From Zoogloeaceae bacterium (GTDB lineage Bacteria; Pseudomonadota; Gammaproteobacteria; Burkholderiales; Rhodocyclaceae): a stretch of 64,000 nt of DNA. The notes beneath the pieces are model-generated. The model saw only the letters and a list, made by a program, of their open reading frames with translations. It did not search any database and was not told where the DNA came from. The first letter of the stretch is position 1, and each line of letters opens with the position of its first letter. The stretch spans positions 62,001 through 126,000 of the forward strand of contig JACKMA010000003.1 in NCBI GenBank assembly GCA_024235635.1, written 5' to 3'. The position numbers were made by a program, and so were the translations under genes. This document shows positions 8,218 to 15,942 of this stretch, in pieces.

Positions 8218-10068
8218 TCAGTTCTCGATCTGGCCGACGTCGCGCACCGCGCCGGTATCCGCCGAGGTGGTCAGGGCGGCATAGGCGCGCAGCGCCGGCG
8301 ACACCACGCGGTCGCGCTGCGCGGGCTTCCAGGCCTTCGCGCCGCGGGCATCCATCTGCGCCCGGCGGCGGGAGAGTTCGTCGTCGCCGACGTCCAGGCG
8401 GATGCTGCGGCCGGGAATATCGATGTCGATCATGTCGCCGTCCTCGATCAGCGCGATCGCGCCGCCACAGGCGGCCTCCGGCGAAGCATGACCGATCGAC
8501 AGGCCCGACGTACCGCCCGAGAAGCGGCCGTCGGTCAGCAGCGCGCAAGTCTTGCCGAGCCCCTTCGACTTGAGGTAGCTGGTCGGGTAGAGCATCTCCT
8601 GCATGCCCGGACCGCCCTTCGGCCCCTCGTAGCGGATCACGACCACGTCACCGGCCTCGATGCGGTCGCCGAGAATGCCCTCGACCGCCGCATCCTGGCT
8701 TTCGAACACGCGCGCCCGACCGCGAAATTTCCAGATCGACTCATCGACACCGGCAGTCTTGACGATGCAACCCTTCTCGGCAATGTTGCCGTAGAGCACG
8801 GCCAGTCCGCCGTCACGGGTGAAGGCATTGGCCTTGTCGCGAATGACGCCTGCGGTGCGGTCCATGTCAAGCTCGTTCCAGCGCCGATCCTGACTGAAGG
8901 CGACCTGCGTCGGCACGCCGCCCGGTGCCGCCTTGTAGAACTCGAACACCGAGCTGTCGTGCGCCCCCATGATGTCCCAGCGCGACAGGGCTTCGCCGAT
9001 CGTCTTGCTATGGACGGTCGGCACGTCTCGGTGCAGCAGTCCGGCGCGGTCGAGTTCGCCGAGGATGGCCATGATGCCGCCGGCACGATGGACGTCCTCG
9101 ATATGCACGTCCGACACCGCCGGCGCCACCTTGCATAGGCACGGGACCTGGCGCGAGACCCGGTCGATGTCCTTCATCGTGAAGTCCACGCCGGCTTCGC
9201 GGGCCGCGGCCAGCAGGTGGAGCACGGTGTTGGTCGATCCCCCCATCGCGACATCGAGGCTGATTGCGTTCTCGAAGGCCTTGAAGCTGGCGATCGAGCG
9301 CGGCAGCGCGCTGGCGTCGTCCTGCTCGTAATAGCGCCGGGCGAGATCGACGACGCGCCGGCCGGCCTCGCGGAACAGCTTTTCACGGTCGGCATGGGTC
9401 GCGACGATCGTGCCGTTGCCGGGCAAGGACAATCCCAGCGCCTCGGTCAGGCAGTTCATCGAGTTGGCCGTGAACATTCCCGAGCACGAGCCGCAGGTCG
9501 GACAGGCCGAGCGCTCGATGGCATCGACCTCCTCGTCGGAGCAGTGGCTGTCGGCAGCCTTGACCATGGCATCGACCAGATCGAGGGCGATGACCTTGTT
9601 CTCCCACTTGACCTTGCCGGCCTCCATCGGTCCGCCGGACACGAACACCGCCGGGATGTTGAGGCGAAGCGCCGCCATCAGCATTCCGGGCGTGATCTTG
9701 TCGCAGTTCGAGATGCAGACCATGGCATCCGCGGTATGGGCATTGACCATGTATTCGACGGAATCGGCAATCAGCTCGCGCGACGGCAGCGAGTAGAGCA
9801 TGCCGTCGTGGCCCATCGCGATGCCGTCGTCGACGGCGATCGTGTTGAACTCCTTGGCCACCCCGCCGGCAGCCTCGATCTGGCGTGCGACCAGTTGCCC
9901 GAGGTCCTTCAGGTGCACGTGACCGGGTACGAACTGGGTGAAACTGTTGACCACGGCGACGATCGGTTTCTCGAAGTCACCGTCCTTCATGCCGGTGGCG
10001 CGCCACAGGGCGCGGGCTCCGGCCATGTTGCGGCCGGCGGTCGAGGTCCGTGAACGGTATTGCGGCAT
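8218..10068 (-). CDS. ilvD: Dihydroxy-acid dehydratase
   Basis: IlvD converts 2,3-dihydroxy-isovalerate (or -methylvalerate) to the 2-keto acid in valine, isoleucine, leucine and pantothenate synthesis in the cytoplasm. The protein is 616 residues, the usual length, starting MPQYRSRTSTAGRNMAGAR. The Fe-S ligand cysteines are present in CISNCDK and CPTCGSCSGMFTANSMNC. The C-terminal half contains DGRFSGGTSGLSIGH, the substrate and Mg-site signature. The start is set by homology, with a GGAG Shine-Dalgarno upstream. It is monocistronic here and divergent from the rubrerythrin operon. Confidence 0.98.
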   Translation of the reverse strand: MPQYRSRTSTAGRNMAGARALWRATGMKDGDFEKPIVAVVNSFTQFVPGHVHLKDLGQLVARQIEAAGGVAKEFNTIAVDDGIAMGHDGMLYSLPSRELIADSVEYMVNAHTADAMVCISNCDKITPGMLMAALRLNIPAVFVSGGPMEAGKVKWENKVIALDLVDAMVKAADSHCSDEEVDAIERSACPTCGSCSGMFTANSMNCLTEALGLSLPGNGTIVATHADREKLFREAGRRVVDLARRYYEQDDASALPRSIASFKAFENAISLDVAMGGSTNTVLHLLAAAREAGVDFTMKDIDRVSRQVPCLCKVAPAVSDVHIEDVHRAGGIMAILGELDRAGLLHRDVPTVHSKTIGEALSRWDIMGAHDSSVFEFYKAAPGGVPTQVAFSQDRRWNELDMDRTAGVIRDKANAFTRDGGLAVLYGNIAEKGCIVKTAGVDESIWKFRGRARVFESQDAAVEGILGDRIEAGDVVVIRYEGPKGGPGMQEMLYPTSYLKSKGLGKTCALLTDGRFSGGTSGLSIGHASPEAACGGAIALIEDGDMIDIDIPGRSIRLDVGDDELSRRRAQMDARGAKAWKPAQRDRVVSPALRAYAALTTSADTGAVRDVGQIEN

Positions 10069-10173
10069 CTGAATCTCCGGATTAGCGCTGTCGCGTCGAC
10101 CTGCAAGTGTATCTCCTGCCGGCCCGCCTTCGTGCAAACCGTCACCGCCATAGGACAGGGCTATCGCAACGAT

Positions 10174-10185
10174 TGAGATATCTCA
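10174..10185. promoter_or_regulatory. 12-bp palindrome upstream of rubrerythrin operon
   Basis: TGAGATATCTCA is a perfect palindrome about 90 bases before the rubrerythrin start, in the 204-base gap shared with divergent ilvD. It could be an operator for a dimeric redox or iron regulator. No consensus for a named regulator is matched, so this is a candidate only. Confidence 0.3.
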
Positions 10186-10272
10186 TCATCGACGATCCTG
10201 GCGCCGTCTATCGTGTGAATAGCCGCGAGGAGTCGAGGCGCATTCGTCCGAAGAAATCACGAGGAGATGTCC

Positions 10273-10698
10273 ATGCAACTGAAGGGAAGCAAGACCGAAG
10301 ACAATCTCAAGGCGGCGTTCGCCGGCGAGTCACAGGCCAACCGTCGCTACCTGTATTTCGCATCGAAGGCCGACGTCGAGGGCTACAACGATGTCGCGGC
10401 GGTATTCCGCTCGACCGCCGAGGGCGAGACCGGCCACGCCCATGGTCACCTGGAATACCTCGAGGCCAGCGGCGACCCCGCGACCGGCCTGCCGATCGGC
10501 AAGACCGCCGATAATCTCGCGGCCGCGATCGCCGGCGAGACCCACGAGTACACCGACATGTATCCGGGTATGGCCAAGGCCGCCCGCGAGGAAGGCTTCG
10601 ACGAGATCGCCGACTGGTTCGAGACGCTGGCCAAGGCCGAGCGCAGCCACGCCAACAAGTTCCAGCGCACGCTCGACGAGGTCAAGGCGGGCGACTGA
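10273..10698 (+). CDS. Rubrerythrin-type diiron protein (ferritin-like domain only)
   Basis: A 141-residue four-helix-bundle diiron protein of the rubrerythrin family, without the C-terminal rubredoxin domain. Iron ligands appear as E in AFAGESQANRRY, ExxH in EGETGHAHGH, E in AGETHEY and the ExxH of KAERSHAN. Family members reduce hydrogen peroxide to water. The ATG at 10273 is preferred over the in-frame ATG at 10267 because the GAGGAG Shine-Dalgarno (10261-10266) would touch the latter but sits six bases before the former. It is first in an operon with the Fe-S oxidoreductase and DUF3501 genes, one of which may supply electrons in place of rubredoxin. Confidence 0.93.
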   Translation: MQLKGSKTEDNLKAAFAGESQANRRYLYFASKADVEGYNDVAAVFRSTAEGETGHAHGHLEYLEASGDPATGLPIGKTADNLAAAIAGETHEYTDMYPGMAKAAREEGFDEIADWFETLAKAERSHANKFQRTLDEVKAGD

Positions 10699-10763
10699 CA
10701 CCGGCCCCGGGGGCGTGCTGCGGCGCGCCCCTTTCCTTTCGCCACCCCTACGGGAGGTAGACG

Positions 10764-12110
10764 ATGCCGTCCGCAACCATCCGGGAGGGCAGCCTGGAGG
10801 CGCCCACCCGCCACCCGCTGGACTGGAAGAGCACCGCGTTCTGGGATCAGGCCGCGCTCGACGAGGAGTTCGACCGGGTCTTCGAGATCTGCCATGGCTG
10901 CCGACGCTGCGTCAGCCTGTGCGGCGCCTTTCCGAAGCTCTTCGACCTGATCGACGAAGGCAGCACCGGGGAACTCGACGGCGTGGACAGGGCCCGCTAC
11001 GGCGAGATCGTCGATCAGTGCTATCTCTGCGACATGTGCTACATGACCAAGTGCCCCTACGTGCCACCGCACGAGTGGAACCTGGACTTTCCTCACCTGA
11101 TGCTGCGCGCCAAGGCCGTGGCCCGACGTCGCGACGGACCCAAGCTGCGCGACACGATCCTGTCGTCGACCGACAGGACCGGCCTATTCGCCGGCATTCC
11201 GGTGGTCACGCAGACGATCAACGCGGTCAATCGCACCAAACCGATGCGCGCCATGATGGAGAAGACGCTCGGCGTCGATCGCAAGGCCTGGCTGCCGGAG
11301 TTCGCGACCCGCAAGTTCCGATCCGCGGCGGGCTCGGCGATCGCCGGCGAAGTGCGCGACGGCGATCGCTCGCCCGGCAAGGTCGCCCTGTTCGCGACCT
11401 GCTACATCAATTACAACGAGCCGGGCATCGGCCACGACCTGGTGGCGATCCTCGACCACAACCGCATTCCCTGGGTGCTGGCCGAGAAGGAGGCCTGCTG
11501 CGGCATGCCCAAGCTCGAACAGGGGGATCTCGACGGCGTCGAGGCACTGAAGGAGATCAACGTACCGCGGCTTGCCGCCCTCGCCCGCGATGGCTACGCC
11601 ATCCTCACCGGGGTACCGTCGTGCACCCTGATGTACAAGCAGGAACTGCCGATGATGTTCCCCGACGACGCGGACGTGGCAGCGGTACGCGACGCCATGT
11701 GGGACCCCTTCGAATACCTCGTCGCCCGCCACAAGGACGGCCTGCTGAAGACCGATTTCGCGCGCGGCCTGGGCAAGGTCGCCTACCAGGTGCCTTGCCA
11801 CGGTCGCGTCCAGAACGTCGGTCGCAAGACCGAGGCGCTGCTGCAGATGATTCCCGACACGACGCTGGAGACCATCGAACGCTGTTCGGGTCACGCCGGT
11901 ACGTTCGGCGTCAAGAAGGAGTTCCATGCGATGGCCATGAAGATTGGCCGCCCGGTGTTCAGGCGCATGGCCGATGCCGAACCGGATTTCGTCAGTTCGG
12001 ACTGCCCGCTCGGTGGCCACCATATCGCCCAGGGCCTGTCCGAGCAGCATGGCAAGTCGCCACCGCTGGCGCATCCGCTGAGCCTGTTACGCAAGGCCTA
12101 TGGCGTCTGA
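10764..12110 (+). CDS. GlpC/HdrD-like Fe-S oxidoreductase with two CCG domains
   Basis: A 448-residue protein. The N-terminal 110 residues carry two CxxCxxC-type 4Fe-4S sites (CHGCRRCVSLC and CYLCDMCYMTKCPY). Two cysteine-rich CCG domains follow (EKEACCGMPKLEQGD near 240-250, and CSGHAGTFGVKKEF with SSDCPLGGHH). This is the architecture of GlpC and heterodisulfide reductase HdrD subunits, which pass electrons to or from quinone or thiol partners. It is 65 bases after the rubrerythrin gene, past a GC-rich hairpin followed by TTTCCTTT that may attenuate. Its constant partners in other genomes are rubrerythrin and DUF3501. A role as reductant of the rubrerythrin is inference. Confidence 0.88.
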   Translation: MPSATIREGSLEAPTRHPLDWKSTAFWDQAALDEEFDRVFEICHGCRRCVSLCGAFPKLFDLIDEGSTGELDGVDRARYGEIVDQCYLCDMCYMTKCPYVPPHEWNLDFPHLMLRAKAVARRRDGPKLRDTILSSTDRTGLFAGIPVVTQTINAVNRTKPMRAMMEKTLGVDRKAWLPEFATRKFRSAAGSAIAGEVRDGDRSPGKVALFATCYINYNEPGIGHDLVAILDHNRIPWVLAEKEACCGMPKLEQGDLDGVEALKEINVPRLAALARDGYAILTGVPSCTLMYKQELPMMFPDDADVAAVRDAMWDPFEYLVARHKDGLLKTDFARGLGKVAYQVPCHGRVQNVGRKTEALLQMIPDTTLETIERCSGHAGTFGVKKEFHAMAMKIGRPVFRRMADAEPDFVSSDCPLGGHHIAQGLSEQHGKSPPLAHPLSLLRKAYGV

Positions 12111-12131
12111 AGGGCGGCGACGGAGACCGGG

Positions 12132-12716
12132 ATGAAACCATTCACGCCTCAGGACCTGTGGTCGCTCGAGGAATACCATCGGCGACGGCCGGCTTTCCGT
12201 GCCGAGGTCATCGACCACAAGCGCCGCCGAACCGTCCATCTCGGCGAGCACGTGACGCTACTGTTCGAGGACGCAACGACGATTCGCTACCAGATACAGG
12301 AGATGCTGAGAATCGAACGCACCTTCGACCCCGAAGGCATTCAGGACGAACTGGACGCCTACAACCCGCTGATTCCCGACGGCGGCAATTTCAAGGCGAC
12401 AATGCTGATCGAATATGCGGACCCGCTCGAACGCGCCGAGCGCCTGCGCGAGCTCAAGGGCATCGAGCGTTCCACCTGGGTCCGCGTCGATGGCCACGAC
12501 GCCGTGTTCGCGATCGCCGACGAGGATCTGGTGCGGGAAAACGACGAGAAGACCTCGTCCGTCCATTTCCTGAGATTCGAGCTCGACCCGGCCATGCGGG
12601 GCTCGCTGAAGGCCGGTGCCGCGCTGGCGATGGGCATCCGCCATCCAGCCTACGCCGTCGAGGTGGAGGAAGTAGCGCCCGAACTGCAGGTAGCGCTGGC
12701 GGCCGACCTGGACTGA
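12132..12716 (+). CDS. DUF3501 family protein
   Basis: A 194-residue soluble acidic protein matching DUF3501 (IDHKRRRTVHLGEHVTLLFE, TIRYQIQEMLRIER, YNPLIPDGGNFKATMLIEY). The family has no known activity but recurs next to rubrerythrin and GlpC-like Fe-S proteins, as here, 21 bases after the Fe-S gene. There are no cysteines suggestive of a metal cluster. It is probably an accessory part of the same peroxide-reducing or redox complex, by context only. Confidence 0.88.
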   Translation: MKPFTPQDLWSLEEYHRRRPAFRAEVIDHKRRRTVHLGEHVTLLFEDATTIRYQIQEMLRIERTFDPEGIQDELDAYNPLIPDGGNFKATMLIEYADPLERAERLRELKGIERSTWVRVDGHDAVFAIADEDLVRENDEKTSSVHFLRFELDPAMRGSLKAGAALAMGIRHPAYAVEVEEVAPELQVALAADLD

Positions 12717-12774
12717 GCCGGCCGCCCGACGCCTGGGCTATCATGGCGCTCCCGAGCGAGCGTGGAGCACAGGC

Positions 12775-13461
12775 ATGGACACCTCCGGCGACACTGCCGA
12801 CGATCAGGACGGCTTCGATCTGGGCCTGGTCGAAGTCCGGGTACTGGCGGTGCTGATCGAGAAATCCTTCGTCACGCCCGACAACTACCCGATGTCGATC
12901 AACGCCATCATGACCGGCTGCAATCAGCTCACCGGTCGCGACCCGGTGATGGAATTATCCGAGCAGGCGGTGCAGGATGCGATCGACAGCCTGATCGACC
13001 GTCGCCTGGTCAGCCAGCGTGATTCGGCCAGTGCCCGCGTCGCCAAGTTCGAACATCTGATCCGGCTCCGGCATTCGCTGCCGCCGGACGAGCAGGCCGT
13101 ACTGGCCATGCTGATGCTCCGTGGTCCTCAGACCGTCGGCGAGATCCGCAGCCGCTGTGAGCGCATGCATCGTTTCGCCGACACCGGCGAAGTCGATCGC
13201 ATCCTCGAACATCTGGCAGACAAGTATCCGCCGATGGTGCAGGCGCTGCCGCTGGCGCCTGGCACCAAGGAGGTCCGCCACGTGCACTTGCTCGCCGGCG
13301 GTGAGGCCGCCCGGGCGATGGCGGAAGGACTCGGCTCGGCGACCTCGGGCACTGCCCGCGGCAGCCGGGTCGCCGAACTGGAGGACGAGGTGCGACGCCT
13401 GCGCCAGCAGGTGGAGTGGCTGACCAGCGAGTTCGAGGCCTTCAGAAAGCAGTTCGAATGA
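12775..13461 (+). CDS. YceH/DUF480 family protein
   Basis: A 228-residue protein of the YceH family, made of tandem winged-helix folds (VRVLAVLIEKSFVTPDNYP, MSINAIMTGCNQL, LMLRGPQTVGEIRSRCERMH). The C-terminal 35 residues form a short coiled coil (ELEDEVRRLRQQVEWL). Biochemical role is unknown; winged helices suggest nucleic-acid or protein binding. It follows DUF3501 by 58 bases and precedes lgt by 24. Confidence 0.9.
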   Translation: MDTSGDTADDQDGFDLGLVEVRVLAVLIEKSFVTPDNYPMSINAIMTGCNQLTGRDPVMELSEQAVQDAIDSLIDRRLVSQRDSASARVAKFEHLIRLRHSLPPDEQAVLAMLMLRGPQTVGEIRSRCERMHRFADTGEVDRILEHLADKYPPMVQALPLAPGTKEVRHVHLLAGGEAARAMAEGLGSATSGTARGSRVAELEDEVRRLRQQVEWLTSEFEAFRKQFE

Positions 13462-13485
13462 CGCCGCGGCCAACCGCTTGACTCG

Positions 13486-14283
13486 ATGCTGATCCATCCG
13501 CAGTTCGACCCCGTCGCGATTTCGCTCGGTCCGCTGTCGGTACGCTGGTACGGTCTGATGTACCTGGCGGCCTTCGCGCTGTTCGTGCTGCTCGGCCGAC
13601 GCCACGCCAGGCGCAGGCCGGAATTGGGCTGGGACGCGGCCCAGATCGACGACCTGCTGTTCTATGGTGTCCTCGGCGTGATCATCGGCGGCCGGCTGGG
13701 CGAGGTGCTGTTCTATCAGCCGGGTTATTACTTCAGCCATCCGCTCGAGATCCTCGCCATCTGGAAAGGCGGCATGAGCTTCCACGGCGGCTTCCTCGGG
13801 GTGCTGGCGGCGATGGCACTGTATGGCCGCAAGACCGGCCGTGGCTTCTGGCAGGTCACCGACTTCATTGCACCACTGGTACCGACCGGGCTCGCGGCCG
13901 GCCGCATCGGCAACTTCATCAACGGTGAATTGTGGGGCCGTCCGGCGGATCCGGGCCTACCGTGGGCAATGGTATTCCCGCATGTCGATTCACTCCCGCG
14001 CCACCCATCCCAGATCTACCAGGCGCTCGGCGAAGGTCTGCTGCTGTTCGTGCTGCTGTGGTTGTACGCAGCCAGTCCGCGGCCGGTGCGGGCGGTATCC
14101 GCCGTGTTCCTGATCGGCTACGGCGTGTTGCGCTTCGCCGCCGAATTCTTCCGCAATCCCGATCCCGGCATTTTCAGTGGCCTCGGCTTCTCGCTCACCA
14201 CCGCCCAATGGCTGTGCGTGCCGATGGTGGTCGTCGGCGTGATGCTGCTCGCTTCGAGCGGCCGGGCACAGCACGCCCGCTGA
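13486..14283 (+). CDS. lgt: Prolipoprotein diacylglyceryl transferase
   Basis: Lgt moves diacylglycerol from phosphatidylglycerol to the lipobox cysteine of prolipoproteins, the first step of lipoprotein maturation in the inner membrane. The protein has 265 residues with about seven membrane segments and the signature GRIGNFINGELWGR (about residues 139-152), plus HGGFLG with the essential His and the GGRLGEVLFY motif. ATG is taken from the conserved N-terminus MLIHPQFDPVAISLGPL. Possible terminator downstream at 14330-14353. Confidence 0.97.
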   Translation: MLIHPQFDPVAISLGPLSVRWYGLMYLAAFALFVLLGRRHARRRPELGWDAAQIDDLLFYGVLGVIIGGRLGEVLFYQPGYYFSHPLEILAIWKGGMSFHGGFLGVLAAMALYGRKTGRGFWQVTDFIAPLVPTGLAAGRIGNFINGELWGRPADPGLPWAMVFPHVDSLPRHPSQIYQALGEGLLLFVLLWLYAASPRPVRAVSAVFLIGYGVLRFAAEFFRNPDPGIFSGLGFSLTTAQWLCVPMVVVGVMLLASSGRAQHAR

Positions 14284-14329
14284 GCCGGCGGTTGCATCCT
14301 GCGCCGCACCACGGCGACGCCCCGCGCAG

Positions 14330-14353
14330 CGCGACGGTCGTCGCGGGTGTTTT
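14330..14353 (+). terminator. Probable intrinsic terminator after lgt
   Basis: Stem CGCGAC / GTCGCG with a GGTC loop, then GGTGTTTT. It lies about 45 bases after the lgt stop and before the malonyl-CoA decarboxylase gene. The U run is short, so strength is uncertain. Confidence 0.45.
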
Positions 14354-14425
14354 CCCCCGATTCAGTGCTGTAGCATTGACACATCATTTCCCGGTTCTGC
14401 CGGATTGCATGGGGGGTGTCAGGCT

Positions 14426-15793
14426 TTGGTCGCCAATCTCGTCAGCCGCAGCATCGACAAGGTGCGCGCACTGGTCGGCCTCGACGAGGTGCCGCCCGAG
14501 AAGGTCCTCGACAACATTCGCAAGCAGCTCCATGACTGCGCCGAAGGTCTCGGTGGCGAAGTGTCCGCCCGCAACCGGGCCGCCCGTCTGGCCGAGACCT
14601 ACCTCCAACTGGACGACAGCGGTCGGCACGCCTTCCTTCGCATCATCGCGCTCGAGTTCGGCCCCGATCCGACGCGCGTGGCGAAGGCCCACGAGGCCTA
14701 TCAGCTTGCCGTCGGCGGCGCAGCGCAGTGGGAAGCCGAGGCCGAGTTGCGAGCCGCGATGCGTTCGCGCCGGATCCGCATCCTGACCCAGTTCAATGCG
14801 ATTCCGCAGGGCGTCAAATTTCTCGTCGACATGCGCGTGGACCTGCTCCGCTTCCTGCGCGAGGACAAGGAACTGCAGGCGCTCGATCGCGAATTGCAGG
14901 CCCGGCTGTCGGCGTGGTTCGACATCGGTTTCCTCGAGTTGCAGCGAATCACCTGGCAATCGCCGGCGGCGCTGCTCGAAAAGCTCGTCGAGTACGAAGC
15001 CGTGCATGAGATCCGCTCGTGGCAGGATCTCAAGAACCGACTCGACTCCGACCGCCGGTGCTACGCCTTCTTCCACCCGCGGATGCCGCTCGAGCCCTTG
15101 ATCTTCGTCGAGATCGCATTGATCCGCGGCCTCGCAGCGAAGGTCGACAGCCTGCTCGACGAGTCGGCACCCGTGCTCGATTCCGGACGCGCCGACACCG
15201 CGATCTTCTATTCGATCAGCAACACCCAGGTCGGTCTGCGCGGCGTCTCCTTCGGAAATTTCCTGCTCAAGTGGGTGATCGACGACCTGCAACGGGACCT
15301 GCCGGGCCTCAAGACCTTTTCGACGCTGTCGCCCATTCCTGCGCTGCGCGCCTGGGCGAGCGGGAATCCCGAACGCGTCACGGCCGCGTTCGACGACCGC
15401 GACTGGAAGCGACTCGCCGGCATCGGCATCGACGGCCCCGGATCGAGCCTGCTGCACGAACTGCTCGACGGTGACATGCAGTGGCATCACGACGAGACCC
15501 TGTCCGACCTGCTGCGCGAGCCGCTGTCCCGGCTGGCCGCGGACTACCTCGTACATGCCCGCAAGGACGGGCTTCCCTACGACCCGGTCGCACGCTTTCA
15601 TCTCGGCAACGGCGCCCGGATCGAGCGCGTCAACTGGCTCGGCGACACTTCCGAGAAGGGCTTGAAACAATCCTGGGGTCTGATGGTGAACTACCTCTAC
15701 GACCCGGCATCGATCGAGGCAAACGTCGATACGTTTGCCAGAGAAGGGCGCGTCGCCCGCTCGGGCGCGGTTGCGCGTCTCGCCCGCCAGTAG
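14426..15793 (+). CDS. Malonyl-CoA decarboxylase
   Basis: Converts malonyl-CoA to acetyl-CoA and CO2. The roughly 455-residue protein has the family's helical N-terminal domain and a GNAT-like catalytic domain, with FHPRMPLEPLIFVEIALI, AIFYSISNTQVGLRGVSFGN and the C-terminal FHLGNGARIERVNWLGD containing the conserved His. No malonate transport or mdc genes are adjacent. There is no in-frame ATG near the start of homology. I prefer TTG at 14426, preceded by a G-rich run (GGGGGGTG); TTG at 14405 is the alternative and would add seven residues. Confidence 0.92.
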   Translation: MVANLVSRSIDKVRALVGLDEVPPEKVLDNIRKQLHDCAEGLGGEVSARNRAARLAETYLQLDDSGRHAFLRIIALEFGPDPTRVAKAHEAYQLAVGGAAQWEAEAELRAAMRSRRIRILTQFNAIPQGVKFLVDMRVDLLRFLREDKELQALDRELQARLSAWFDIGFLELQRITWQSPAALLEKLVEYEAVHEIRSWQDLKNRLDSDRRCYAFFHPRMPLEPLIFVEIALIRGLAAKVDSLLDESAPVLDSGRADTAIFYSISNTQVGLRGVSFGNFLLKWVIDDLQRDLPGLKTFSTLSPIPALRAWASGNPERVTAAFDDRDWKRLAGIGIDGPGSSLLHELLDGDMQWHHDETLSDLLREPLSRLAADYLVHARKDGLPYDPVARFHLGNGARIERVNWLGDTSEKGLKQSWGLMVNYLYDPASIEANVDTFAREGRVARSGAVARLARQ

Positions 15794-15942
15794 TCGGAAA
15801 ACGCGATTGCATGGCCGCGCATATGCCGACGCGGCACGCGCTTTGCATTAAAGTTCGGCCGGAACGGACCGATTTCTGCTTGACGTCCATGACGCCGAAG
15901 CGATGACGACTGCCCGAAGACGGCACGGACACGGATACTGAC

